Shown here one piece after another: positions 17,606 through 26,606 of a stretch of DNA of 64,000 bases. Where the stretch lies: NCBI GenBank assembly GCA_016712405.1, contig JADJRD010000006.1:1-64000 (forward strand). Reading direction: 5' to 3'. The notes below the pieces were generated by a model that searched no databases, was not told the DNA's origin, and saw only the letters and a program-made list of their open reading frames with translations. The position numbers and the translations under genes were made by a program. This DNA comes from Cellvibrio sp. (GTDB lineage: Bacteria; Pseudomonadota; Gammaproteobacteria; Pseudomonadales; Cellvibrionaceae). Each line of letters opens with the position of its first letter. Position 1 is the first letter of the stretch.

Positions 17606-19921
17606 TTAGAAATTGTAGTTTAGAGTAAGACGCGCTGTTCGTGCGTCCCCTTTATACACAAATGACCCCGATCTGTAAGCAGCAAGGTAATAATCCTTGT
17701 CTGTTACATTGCCAAGATTCAAGCGAATATCCAAATCTTTATTAACGTCATAAACGGCAAATAAATCCAATACCGCATAAGCCGGAATAGGCTGACTGTA
17801 ATAATACTCGCCATTAGCATCCAACGCTGATGCGGCGGCAGAATCGGGTTGACCTGCGTAACGTTCACTTTCATATTTCCAAGCACCACCCAAAGCAAAA
17901 CTATCAAACATCTGGTATTTCAACTGCAAATTAACTGACATATCAGCAAAGTTGCTAATTGTTTTACTGATATTAGCGGGTGTTGCTGACTCGAGAACTT
18001 CGGCTTCCATGAATGCCAAACCTGCTTGAGTCGTTAATTTGGGAGTGATCTGGCCGCTTGCACCAAACTCAATTCCACGAACACGAATTTCACCAGTATT
18101 AAAGGTGCCAACAGAACTGTAATTCGCACCTTCCATAATGTCTGATTTAGTCACTTCGAAAATCGCACCAGTGAGCAACAAGGTTTCATCAAACAAATTC
18201 CATTTAGTTCCCAATTCATAATTATCGGAACGTTCAGGTTTTGCACCCGCAACACTGCCATTAAAAATCACCGTGCCACCGTAACCACTGCTGGTGCCCA
18301 CATCTGATTCGCCGCCATTAATATCCGCCGCAGTTGACCAAGTAAAATACACATTACCAATATCATTGATGTCATAAACAACGCCCAAGTGACTATTGCT
18401 AATCGTGTCGGAATACTCATAGCGAGCTTGAACTAAGGTTGCATTTTGCGTAGCCAAATCAAAATCAAATTTATCGGCACGAACACCAGCGAAAACCGTC
18501 CAGCGATCCGTGAGGTCAACTGTATCCATAATTGACAGGGATTGAGTTTTAACAGCCCAATCAATATCCCAATAATTTTTCGAAATAACACGATTCATCA
18601 CAGTATGAATATTGGCAACTTCTTGACCGGCTTTATCTATCACACACCAAGCATTCGGTGTCGTTGCAGTTGCACCGGTATAACAATTTTGGCCCGAATT
18701 GGTCACCAGATAGGTACCATTTAATACTGAGTGATCCGTGTATTCCGCACTGACAATAAATTCGTTATTCAAGCCAGCAATTTCTTGATTAACAAACAAA
18801 TTGGTTTGGTTAGCCAAGTAATCCACTTCTTGCCAACCCTGATGCGTGCTCAAACTAACTGTTTGATAAACACCATTGGGATCAATTGCATTGGTTGTTG
18901 TCGCACGCGCTCCGGTCGCCACATAACCATTATTGGATGTTCCTTTTCGCGTAATGTTGGTGATGCGCAAATCTGAATTGAAACGGTATTTCATACGTGC
19001 GGTGAATGTATCAACATCTGATTCTAAAAAGTCCTGACGCTGCAGATAGACAGGAGCATTTTTCTCCGGCTTACGATTAGGCACTATCCCAACCAGATAA
19101 CTCCCTAAATCCGGATTGTCTTTCGCGTCTAATCCGTAGTAATCCAGTGTCATTTCAAAAGATTCAGTGGGCGCATAAAAACCGGAAAGTGCAACGCCGG
19201 TACGTTCACGATCAGCAGGTTCGCGTGCAGGAACATCTTCTTTTGCAGATAACAAATTCGCTCGAATAGCAAGGCTGTCCGTTAATGCCTGATTGGCATC
19301 CAGAGTGACACGATAATAATTGTCCGTACCCAAACCAGTGGATAAACGAGTGTAATCAAAATCAGTTGTAGCCTGCTTGGTGATTGCATTGACCGCACCA
19401 CCCGAACTTCCACGACCCGCGAAACTGGAATTCGGCCCCTTGGTAATTTCAACTTGCTCAACAACAAAACTTTCACGAATTGTCATTCCAGGATCACGCA
19501 AACCATCAACAAAAATATCGCTGCGCACTTCTTGCCCGCGAATAATATAACGATCACCAAATGCGTTGCCGTTTTCACCTGTACCCAATGTAATTCCAGG
19601 CTGAGAATCGAGAATAGCCCGCAATTCGGTGTAACCAGAGTCTTCAATTTCTGCTTTGGTTAACACGGTTATATGTTTAGGTGTTTCTGCAATCGGGCGT
19701 GGGTGGCGCTCATCACCTGAAAGCTGTGCTTTGTAGGGAACACCGGGTTGTGCGTTGGGGTTGGCATCCAATGCCGTCGATTGTACTTTTACTGTTTTCA
19801 ATACTTTGACATTTTCTGCTTGCTTATTGTCATCTTCTGTTTGTTCAGCCGCCGCTGCCCCCATTGGCAGCAACATGGCAGCAGCAATACCCAAGGCCAA
19901 TTTATTTTTGATTTGATTCAC
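17606..19921 (-). CDS. TonB-dependent siderophore receptor (Fiu/PiuA-like)
   Basis: The 771-residue product starts MNQIKNKLALGIAAAMLLPM (signal peptide ending GAAA). The plug domain contains RPIAETPKHITVLTKAEIED, LDSQPGITLGTGENGNAFGD, IFVDGLRDPGM and FVVEQVEITKGPNSSFAGRG, followed by GGAVNAITK. The 22-strand barrel ends LTLNYNF. The plug motifs are those of catecholate-siderophore receptors, and the PiuC gene downstream supports this. It imports ferric siderophore using the TonB-ExbBD complex encoded divergently at 20.4-22.2 kb. A small PepSY protein gene lies just upstream on the same strand. Iron repression is likely. Confidence 0.92.
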   Translation of the reverse strand: MNQIKNKLALGIAAAMLLPMGAAAAEQTEDDNKQAENVKVLKTVKVQSTALDANPNAQPGVPYKAQLSGDERHPRPIAETPKHITVLTKAEIEDSGYTELRAILDSQPGITLGTGENGNAFGDRYIIRGQEVRSDIFVDGLRDPGMTIRESFVVEQVEITKGPNSSFAGRGSSGGAVNAITKQATTDFDYTRLSTGLGTDNYYRVTLDANQALTDSLAIRANLLSAKEDVPAREPADRERTGVALSGFYAPTESFEMTLDYYGLDAKDNPDLGSYLVGIVPNRKPEKNAPVYLQRQDFLESDVDTFTARMKYRFNSDLRITNITRKGTSNNGYVATGARATTTNAIDPNGVYQTVSLSTHQGWQEVDYLANQTNLFVNQEIAGLNNEFIVSAEYTDHSVLNGTYLVTNSGQNCYTGATATTPNAWCVIDKAGQEVANIHTVMNRVISKNYWDIDWAVKTQSLSIMDTVDLTDRWTVFAGVRADKFDFDLATQNATLVQARYEYSDTISNSHLGVVYDINDIGNVYFTWSTAADINGGESDVGTSSGYGGTVIFNGSVAGAKPERSDNYELGTKWNLFDETLLLTGAIFEVTKSDIMEGANYSSVGTFNTGEIRVRGIEFGASGQITPKLTTQAGLAFMEAEVLESATPANISKTISNFADMSVNLQLKYQMFDSFALGGAWKYESERYAGQPDSAAASALDANGEYYYSQPIPAYAVLDLFAVYDVNKDLDIRLNLGNVTDKDYYLAAYRSGSFVYKGDARTARLTLNYNF

Positions 19922-19973
19922 TCTAGATCCCCTCTGTTAAAAATGTGTGTTTAATTTTTTTTTTAAAACGAAC

Positions 19974-20270
19974 TTAATCCTTGAATTTTTTCTTCATGAT
20001 GTCTCCGGTCACCGGATCAAAATACACTTCTATCTCCTCGAATTTTTTTCCATCTTTTCTTAAGGCCCAACCATAAATTTCATAGCAACTTCCGGATTGC
20101 TGAAATTTTTTAATGGCAAACCCATGCTCGTTCACAATTTTCTTTTGCATATCCAAAACGTGTAGCCACTCCTTTTTGGGCTTATCGGTACAACTAATAT
20201 CGCTATGAGCCTGCACCTGAATACCGCTCATCAAAGCCATTAACGCAACAAAGCCTTTAATTCTTTTCAT
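19974..20270 (-). CDS. Small periplasmic PepSY-domain protein
   Basis: The 98-residue product has a signal peptide (MKRIKGFVALMALMSGIQVQ, cleavage around QA|HSD). The mature part is one PepSY-like unit: MQKKIVNEHGFAIKKFQQSG, CYEIYGWALRKDGKKFEEIE and VYFDPVTGDIMKKK. Two Cys (ISCTD and GSCYE) could form a disulfide. It lies 52 bases upstream of the TonB receptor gene and is transcribed with it from the region divergent to tonB. Periplasmic PepSY domains are thought to bind or inhibit partner proteins; here the partner may be the PepSY-TM protein of the same cluster. Confidence 0.75.
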   Translation of the reverse strand: MKRIKGFVALMALMSGIQVQAHSDISCTDKPKKEWLHVLDMQKKIVNEHGFAIKKFQQSGSCYEIYGWALRKDGKKFEEIEVYFDPVTGDIMKKKFKD

Positions 20271-20390
20271 AAACCAACCTCTAAAAACAATTCGTAGTAA
20301 TTGCTAACTTAAGATCCCATTTGCTTAAACGATGCAGATGATATTCATTCTCGAATGGATCCATTATATGGAATTGAATTGTATTTTCAA

Positions 20391-20411
20391 GCGGGAATCG
20401 TTATCATTTGA
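20391..20411. promoter_or_regulatory. Putative Fur-box-like site before tonB
   Basis: The sequence GGGAATCGTTATCATTTGA resembles the right half of the Fur consensus (GATAATCATTATC) and ends 23 bases before the tonB ATG at 20434. A second weaker match, GATGATATTCATTCTC, lies at 20337-20352, closer to the divergent PepSY/receptor genes. Iron repression of both directions would make sense for this cluster. The match is by eye. Confidence 0.4.
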
Positions 20412-20433
20412 AAAAAATTTACTCTATGAACTC

Positions 20434-21066
20434 ATGAAACTGAAACACTCATCTTGGTATTGGTTAATCCTGGTGACTTTTATTCACCTGGCCGCTATCG
20501 CCTATGCAATCAAAGCTCCCCTTACCCCCACTAAAGCGCTGGAACCCAGTGTTCAAGGTTTTTTGATAAGCACACCCAAGCCTGAAGCCTTACCACTACC
20601 ACCCCAGCCCGAACCGAAAAAGCCTAAAAAGCGAAAACCAAAACCGCTGGAACAACCTAAATACATACCTAAAGCCCCCCCATCTGAACACGCAATCAAA
20701 GCGGACGAGCCAGTCGCCGCACCAGTGGAAGTTCCTGAAGAGCTAGTAGAAGAAGAGCCGGATGATGAACCTGCACCCGTCATACCCCCCAGTGCCGATG
20801 CATTAGGGATACAAAACCCTGCACCACCCTACCCCGGCTTATCTCGCCGATTAAGAGAGGAAGGAACCGTGACACTAAAACTTCTGGTGAACGCGGATGG
20901 CAAGGTAGGTGCCATTGAGGTCGTCAACAGCAGCGGTTACAAACGATTGGACGATGCAGCTCTTAATGCAATCAGCCGTTGGCATTTTTCACCGGCAACC
21001 CAAGCTGGCGTGGCTATAGATTTTTGGTATGAAATTGATTTTGAATTTAGTTTGCGTAAGAAATAA
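20434..21066 (+). CDS. tonB: Energy transducer TonB
   Basis: The product has 210 residues, with the start taken at ATG 20434 (MKLKHSSWYWLILVTFIHLA); the open frame upstream lacks sense and covers the Fur-like site. There is one N-terminal membrane anchor with a His (FIHLAAIAYAI), a long Pro/Lys/Glu-rich periplasm-spanning linker (PEALPLPPQPEPKKPKKRKP and beyond), and a C-terminal TonB domain with PPYPGLSRRLREEGTVTLKL, VNSSGYKRLDDAALNAISRW and HFSPA. It transmits proton-motive force from ExbB-ExbD to outer-membrane receptors such as the adjacent siderophore receptor. exbB and exbD follow on the same strand. Confidence 0.92.
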   Translation: MKLKHSSWYWLILVTFIHLAAIAYAIKAPLTPTKALEPSVQGFLISTPKPEALPLPPQPEPKKPKKRKPKPLEQPKYIPKAPPSEHAIKADEPVAAPVEVPEELVEEEPDDEPAPVIPPSADALGIQNPAPPYPGLSRRLREEGTVTLKLLVNADGKVGAIEVVNSSGYKRLDDAALNAISRWHFSPATQAGVAIDFWYEIDFEFSLRKK

Positions 21067-21114
21067 TTCTGCGCAATTAAACAATAGATGATTTAACAAT
21101 GATGAGGTTTTGTT

Positions 21115-21834
21115 ATGGAATCACCCTACGGTATTGCATCAGTTTGGACCCAAGGCGACTTGGTTATTAAAGGAATTGCTATTACGTTATTGATTATGTC
21201 CATCATCAGTTGGTGGGTCATTATTATCCGAGCGCTGGGTCTATTGAAATTACGTCGTCCGGAAAAAGGTTTGCACGATTTTTGGCACGCGCAAAATTTT
21301 GCCGATGGCTTGCGTACTTTAGGCGAAGACCGTTTCAATCCATTTCGTCATTTAGCAGAAGAAGGCCAAGCCGCTGTAGATCACCACACCAATCACAAAG
21401 ATGATTTGCACGGACACTTGCCACTGGGCGAATGGTTAACCGCTTGTTTGCGCGGTGCAATTGACGAAAGCGCAGAAAGATTACAACGCGGCTTGGCAAT
21501 TCTCGCATCCGTCGGTTCCACTGCGCCTTTTGTTGGATTATTCGGGACTGTGTGGGGAATTTATCACGCGTTAGTGAGCATCGGTACTGGTGGGCAATAC
21601 AGTTTGGATAAAGTTGCAGGCCCCGTCGGCGAAGCCTTAATCATGACAGCTTTTGGTTTGGCAGTCGCAATTCCTGCGGTGCTGGGTTACAACGCACTCA
21701 CACGCGCCAACAAAGGTGTGCTAAATAAATTAAATCGTTTTGCCCATCAATTACACGCATACTTTATTACTGGCAGCCCAATTCAAACACAAAAATTTAG
21801 CGTGACAAAATTGTCACCCCGCAAAGAGGTCTAA
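21115..21834 (+). CDS. exbB: TonB-system proton channel protein ExbB
   Basis: The 239-residue inner-membrane protein of the MotA/TolQ/ExbB family has a first membrane segment near residues 19-42 (IAITLLIMSIISWWVIIIRA), a large cytoplasmic loop, and two C-terminal segments including LASVGSTAPFVGLFGTVWGI and AFGLAVAIPAVLGYNAL. These carry the conserved Pro, Gly and Thr residues that line the channel. It starts 48 bases after tonB and is followed by exbD after 2 bases. With ExbD it harvests the proton gradient for TonB. Confidence 0.93.
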   Translation: MESPYGIASVWTQGDLVIKGIAITLLIMSIISWWVIIIRALGLLKLRRPEKGLHDFWHAQNFADGLRTLGEDRFNPFRHLAEEGQAAVDHHTNHKDDLHGHLPLGEWLTACLRGAIDESAERLQRGLAILASVGSTAPFVGLFGTVWGIYHALVSIGTGGQYSLDKVAGPVGEALIMTAFGLAVAIPAVLGYNALTRANKGVLNKLNRFAHQLHAYFITGSPIQTQKFSVTKLSPRKEV

Positions 21835-21836
21835 TC

Positions 21837-22247
21837 ATGGCATTTGGCGGCGGACTCGATGACGAAAACGAAGTCATGAATGAAATCAACATGACACCCT
21901 TGGTGGATGTGATGTTGGTTTTATTAATTATTTTTATTATCACAGTGCCAGTATTAACTCACTCAGTCAAAGTGGATTTGCCCCGCGCGGACAATACACC
22001 CAATGAAGTAAAACCCGAAACTATCAATCTGGCAATTGATGCTCAGGGAAAAATTTTCTGGAACGAAACCCAAATCAATTTCGAAGAATTGAATACACGT
22101 TTAATCACCGAAGCTAACAAAAAGCCACAACCGGAAATTCATATTCGCGGCGATAAATCAGTTGACTACGAACATGTAATTAAAACGATGGCGGCCGTAC
22201 AACGCGCAGGAATTTTGAAATTGGGATTTGTGACTGAGCCAGAGTGA
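21837..22247 (+). CDS. exbD: TonB-system protein ExbD
   Basis: The 136-residue product has a short cytoplasmic head (NEVMNEINMTPLVDVMLVLL) in which the Asp of PLVDVMLVLL is the proton-carrying residue of the ExbD/TolR family. A single membrane segment follows, then a periplasmic domain ending IQ-like HIRGDKSVDYEHVIKTM. The gene follows exbB by 2 bases and closes the tonB-exbB-exbD operon. It converges on the PP2C-kinase gene, with 56 bases between stop codons. Confidence 0.93.
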   Translation: MAFGGGLDDENEVMNEINMTPLVDVMLVLLIIFIITVPVLTHSVKVDLPRADNTPNEVKPETINLAIDAQGKIFWNETQINFEELNTRLITEANKKPQPEIHIRGDKSVDYEHVIKTMAAVQRAGILKLGFVTEPE

Positions 22248-22303
22248 AACAAGCCTGAATCAGCGAGAGTTAATAGTGAGAGTTAAGAGCAATACACCAG
22301 CCC

Positions 22304-24021
22304 CTATCGCGTTAAAAACAATACGAATAATGCAACTAACCAACCACTGAAGGCTAAGATTTTCCAAAACATTTCCGGGTGCGCCTCCATTAATGGTTGC
22401 GCGCGCCGCGAGACCCATCGCGGATTGGGATGTTTGAAATCCTGCAACCATTCTGACAAGGCCTTATAACGTGCATTGGGTGAAATGCTTAAGGCTTTTT
22501 CTAGCGCTTTATCTAACCAATAAGGCACCAATGGATTATGTTGCATAGCAGAAATATATTTTAATTTTTGTAATTTATGTAAATCCGTTGCATTGGCATA
22601 ATGACCACCATAAGGTAGTTTTCCAGTTAGCATTTCATATAACAATACCGCTAACGAAAACTGATCCGATGCTTGACTGACAGCACCCTGATATCGATAT
22701 TCGGGTGCAGAATAATCCGCAGTACCTAAAATAATATCGCGCGTAAAAGATACTGATAATTCTGCAATTCCGGCGACCCAGCAAGAACCAAAGTCAACAA
22801 TCACCGGCCCTTGCTACTCATAACAATATTGTCAGGTTTTAAATCCTGATGCAGAGTGTCTTTACGATGAAACGCGCTGATCCCGCGAATTAATTGCTCC
22901 ATTATCTCAACCGCATCCACAATTGCTAATTGTCCACGTTCTTTTAACAACTGTGTAAGCGTTTTGCCAGTGATGTACTCCGTTAAATAATAAAGACAAG
23001 TTCGTGATTCAGGTGACTCCAGTATTTTTGCAACGCCCGTTCCCTGAACACGCGCACCAATCCAGGACTCCATAACAAATCGTTCTATATAGGCCTGATC
23101 ATCCTGAAAATTAACAGAAGGTGTCTTCATTACCATCAGCGTCTTTTTTTCATTTTCCACCAAATAAACCTGGCTACGTGTCGATTCATGAAGAATTTTC
23201 TTTACACTCAAACCATCAATCAATTGACCAGGAGATAAAAAAGGCGGAAAGGGTAATTGCGATAAAATGTGGATCGCATCGTTTTGGCTTGCGCTGCCAA
23301 CAGCCTCAATCACTGCAACCTGAATACTAATGTTGTCGTCACTCTGATGCGCCAAGGCTGCATCAATTGCGCAATTTACCAATCCTTCAGGATTATTTTT
23401 ATGCTGGCAAATTAAATCCTTGAACTCCTGATGCGGAATAAATTCATGAATGCCATCGCAACTTAAAATAAAAACATCACCCACTTCTACATCAATAGTA
23501 TGCAAATCCACATCAACATAAGGGTCAGCACCCAATGCACGGCTTAAATATTGAGTCTTGCGATCAATGCGCTGCGTGTGATCGCGAGTCAAACACTCCA
23601 AGTCTTGTTTGCGTAAACGATAAACACGCGTATCGCCCACATGAAAAATAAACGCTGTAGAGCCTTTTACAATGAGCGCTGAAAAAGTGGTGAGATAACC
23701 TCCACCATAAATGGAGTTCTGGCTACGCCCAAACAAACTGGCATTAAGTGATTGAATAACACGCACAGCGGATTGCTGGGTACGCCATGTGTCGGGCGTG
23801 GAGTAATAGTCGGATAAAAAACCCGTAATCGCTGTTTGGCTGGCTTCGCGTGCAGCCAAACTACTGCTCACACCATCCGCAATCGCAATCGCGATACCTT
23901 TATTGGTGAGTGCATATCCCGTTGGAATACGAGCACCAATGGTATCCTGATTTTCAGGTTTTGCGCCCGCCTCACTCCGTTGCGCAAAGTTTATTTTCAA
24001 GTGAGATTGTAAATGATCCAT
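22304..24021 (-). pseudogene. Bifunctional PP2C phosphatase/Ser-Thr kinase, split by a one-base deletion
   Basis: The N-terminal part is a PP2C-type phosphatase: GAKPENQDTIG, IAIADGVSSS, FHVGDTRVYRL and FILSCDGIHEF carry the metal-binding Asp residues. A protein-kinase domain follows: the nucleotide-binding Lys in LMVMKTPS, the catalytic loop LHQDLKPDNIVM and DFGS of the magnesium loop. The frame breaks between MSSKG and VIVDFGS; one more G at 22806-22807 (AAG GGC CCG GTG on the coding strand) joins them. The C-terminus has a membrane segment (FWKILAFSGWLVALFVLFL). The start is set at ATG 24021 (MDHLQSHL); 24072 is possible. In Pseudomonas a similar fusion lies beside the nitrate transporter nasA, as here. 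Confidence 0.8.
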
Positions 24022-24144
24022 TTTGCACCGAAGTTGATAGTTATTAAAATTTGATGCGTAATTATTGTGCATTTATGAATAAAAAATATAGCAAAAAAAG
24101 CCTGGTGGAAAATTGAGCTAAGAATAATATTCAATAGAGGCAGC

Positions 24145-24207
24145 CATTCCAAAGTAGGATCATTCATTGCCAAAGTAAGATCATTGATTACCAAAGCTGG
24201 CTCATTT
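24145..24207. promoter_or_regulatory. Three 21-bp direct repeats upstream of the nitrate transporter
   Basis: CCAAAG occurs at 24149, 24170 and 24191, exactly 21 bases apart, within units of the form ATTNCCAAAGTARGATCATT; the third unit is the most diverged (CCAAAGCTGGCTCATT). The 21-bp period equals two helical turns, so a protein binding each unit would sit on one DNA face. The array ends about 44 bases before the GTG at 24251, in the gap between the divergent PP2C-kinase and transporter genes. Alternatively the repeats are in the mRNA leader. Confidence 0.65.
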
Positions 24208-24250
24208 ATTGCGTACTATGAGAAATCATTCTCTTTTGGAGCCTTGCAGC

Positions 24251-25717
24251 GTGAAAAATTCTAGTGCCAATTTACAGTTTTTCTCTTTTGTCGGAAAAAC
24301 AAAAATCCTTCACCTGACCTGGATTGCCTTTTTTATCACCTTTCTCGTCTGGTTTAACCATGCCCCAATATTGTTAGCCATCCAAACAACGCTGGGCCTG
24401 AGTGACGATCAAATTAAAACCTTATTGATACTCAATGTGGCTCTCACCATCCCGGCTCGTATTGTCATCGGCATGCTGGTTGACGTATTAGGGCCACGTA
24501 AAATCTATTCATTATTACTCGTCATCACAGGACTACTTTGTTTTTTCTTTTCATTTGCCACCAGTTTTGAAGCACTTGCCTTAGCGCGTTTTTTATTGGG
24601 CTTTGCCGGTGCCGGATTTGTTATTGGTATTCGCATGATCAGTGAATGGTTTCCTGCTCGACAACTGGGCTTGGCAGAAGGTATTTATAAAGGACTCGGC
24701 AACATAGGTTCAGCGGCAGCAGCTATATCCATTCCTACACTGGCATTGGTTTTTGGTGGCGATGAAGGCTGGCGTTATGCAACCGCATTAACTGGCGTCA
24801 TTGCCATACTTTACGCAGCCGTTTACTTTTTTTCAGTAACCGATACCCCCGCTGGTTCAACCTATTTTAAACCCAATAAATCTGGTGGCCTGCCCGTCAC
24901 ATCGAAAGCCGATTTTATTCAATATTTACTGATCAACATTCCAATGTACGCAGCATTATCGCTACTCACATGGAAAGTCACATCGCTCGGGTTACTGAGT
25001 TCAGAAGCCATGTATATAATTAATGCTCTTTTGGCTGGATTATTTTTGTATCAATGTCGAAAAATCTATCATGTCAATGCTGATATATTTATCAAACCTG
25101 TTGAAAAAACACATCAATATAAATTCAAACAAGTCACCATTTTAAGTTTGGCTTACGCGGTGACCTTTGGCTCAGAACTCGCTGTGGTTTCTATGCTGCC
25201 AATGTTTTTTAAATCGACATTTGCTATTCCGGTTGCTTTAGCCGGCATTTTTGGCGCTTGTTTTGCCGCGACGGATATTTTGTCTTGCCCTTCAGGTGGA
25301 TGGATTAGCGATAAATTCGGCCGAAAAAAATCCTTAATTGTTTTATTGCTCGGCGCCTCTGTTGGTTTTTTTGTGTTATCGCAAATTAACGCAGATTGGC
25401 CCATTGCATTAGCAGTCGCGGCGATGATGTTGAGTTCATTTTTTCTCGGTTCTGCTGGAGGCTGTGTGTTTGCCGTAGTCCCTTTAATTCGTCGCAGCTT
25501 AACTGGACAAATCGCCGGTATCGTTGGCGCTTATGGCAATGTTGGTGCAGTAATATTGTTAACCGTATTTTCGTTTGTCTCTACACCTATATTTTTTATC
25601 ACCATTTCCGCGAGTATTTTTGTTGTTGCCATCGCCGCATTTTTATTAGAAGAACCTAAAGACAAAATGTTTGAAGTGTTGCCCGATGGATCAGTACAAA
25701 TGATTGATGTGCATTAA
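24251..25717 (+). CDS. MFS nitrate/nitrite transporter (NarK/NasA type)
   Basis: The 488-residue, 12-helix major-facilitator protein has IPARIVIGMLVDVLGPRKIY (loop 2-3 motif), GAGFVIGIRMISEWFPARQL (nitrate signature region) and GAYGNVGAVILLTVFSF (second nitrate signature). It imports nitrate for assimilation or exchanges nitrate/nitrite across the inner membrane. I prefer the GTG at 24251 because GGAG at 24238-24241 is spaced 9 bases before it; ATG 24218 and TTG 24209 are alternatives. Its stop overlaps the start of the PP2C-kinase remnant (TAATG). No nitrite or nitrate reductase gene is present in this window. Confidence 0.85.
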   Translation: MKNSSANLQFFSFVGKTKILHLTWIAFFITFLVWFNHAPILLAIQTTLGLSDDQIKTLLILNVALTIPARIVIGMLVDVLGPRKIYSLLLVITGLLCFFFSFATSFEALALARFLLGFAGAGFVIGIRMISEWFPARQLGLAEGIYKGLGNIGSAAAAISIPTLALVFGGDEGWRYATALTGVIAILYAAVYFFSVTDTPAGSTYFKPNKSGGLPVTSKADFIQYLLINIPMYAALSLLTWKVTSLGLLSSEAMYIINALLAGLFLYQCRKIYHVNADIFIKPVEKTHQYKFKQVTILSLAYAVTFGSELAVVSMLPMFFKSTFAIPVALAGIFGACFAATDILSCPSGGWISDKFGRKKSLIVLLLGASVGFFVLSQINADWPIALAVAAMMLSSFFLGSAGGCVFAVVPLIRRSLTGQIAGIVGAYGNVGAVILLTVFSFVSTPIFFITISASIFVVAIAAFLLEEPKDKMFEVLPDGSVQMIDVH

Positions 25718-26173
25718 TGTCTATAACCGATTCATCAATGAATACCTGGCATTTGGATAGTCACCTGGCGCTTTCGGTCGGGCAATATTCCGATGCCGGA
25801 ATCAAAACCAACAATGAAGATTCCATTTTTGATCGCGTTGAATCGATGGCTGTATTCGCGAGGCCGTGAATTTCAAGATGCCAAGAAAGGCTATGATGAA
25901 GACCTTTCTGCTTTTATAAACGAGCTCACACACCCCAATCCTAAATACAAAAAAGTATCAAGCCGTTTTGGCCGAACACCCTTCTTTCAACAATGGCAGC
26001 TAATTGCAGGAGCATTATTTCTTGCGCTAGCAGCAGAAACTATTTTTATTTGGGCACTTTACTCATCACCCAACTCAGATGATTCCTGCATTTCCACATT
26101 CGTAATTACCTTTTGTACCAATTTCACACGACCAATTTTCACTAATGCATCACGCAACACAAATTCAATTTGA
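25717..26173 (+). pseudogene. Remnant of a second PP2C-kinase gene with the middle deleted
   Basis: From ATG 25717 the frame gives HLALSVGQYSDAGIKTNNED, the N-terminus of a PP2C domain (compare AGAKPENQD of the copy at 24.0 kb), and stops at 25869. In the next frame YDEDLSAFINELTHPNPKYK then FFQQWQLIAGALFLALAAET resembles the kinase C-terminal end and membrane anchor of the other copy (LSEWLQDFKHPNPRWV...). The whole phosphatase core and kinase domain, probably well over a kilobase, are absent. The start overlaps the transporter stop (TAATG), which supports an original coupled nasA-kinase pair like that in Pseudomonas. The 3' limit is uncertain. Confidence 0.65.
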
Positions 26174-26267
26174 GCATTTAAACTACGTAAATCATCATCA
26201 GCCCATATAGCCAGCTCACTTGCATTCTATTTTGGTGTGTGGGATTTACATTTAGCGGTACCCACAT
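26059..26267 (-). pseudogene. Small ribbon-helix-helix (Arc/MetJ-like) DNA-binding protein, split by a one-base deletion
   Basis: From ATG 26267 the frame reads VPLNVNPTHQNRM and then shifts; with one more C at about 26223 (ATGGCA on the coding strand) it continues as ASELAIWADDDLRSLNAQIE and FVLRDALVKIGR to the stop at 26059, about 69 residues. The short beta-strand (VPLNVNP) followed by two helices with W-A-x-D-D-x-R-S-x-N-A-Q-I-E-x-x-L is the Arc-like ribbon-helix-helix layout. The DNA before the start has GATATC twice, 11 bases apart (26274 and 26285), a possible operator. It runs antisense to the tail of the PP2C-kinase remnant. Confidence 0.5.
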
Positions 26268-26606
26268 TAAATTGATATCTAAATGATATCCCTCGGTTCG
26301 CCAAGGGGGGGGCATTATGAATCATGAAGTTCAAGCAGACTGTGGGTCTGGGTATTTGTTATTGGTGTTGTTGATATTGCAATTGGCCAGCCTGCGTAAT
26401 TTGGCAACCACTTATCCTTATGAACAACGACTTAAGACCAAAGCCAACCATAATTTTGATTTTTTTACCTGTCCGATAAAGGTTTCACTCATGGAGCCAA
26501 ACTGACAGAATGGCACCTTTGTTTTATACATGGGCGCACATCCTCTTAAGTATTGTAATTTGCGTATTTTTTTCACTTCATACATACACCGACAGAAGAC
26601 ATAAGC
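26268..26606. other. Gap with no recognised gene
   Basis: The stretch holds the two GATATC sites at its left end and a run of eight G at about 26306-26313. Two short open frames occur on the plus strand: 26317-26505 (62 residues, one hydrophobic segment YLLLVLLILQLASL) and one from ATG 26510 (MAPLFYTWAHILLSIVICVF). Neither matches a family I know; they may be pieces of a decayed membrane-protein gene. Both look more like remnants than genes. Confidence 0.4.

Noticed and set aside
20332..21066. TonB start at 20332
   Set aside because: The first 34 residues lack the TonB anchor and would lie across the Fur-like site; ATG 20434 fits the family.
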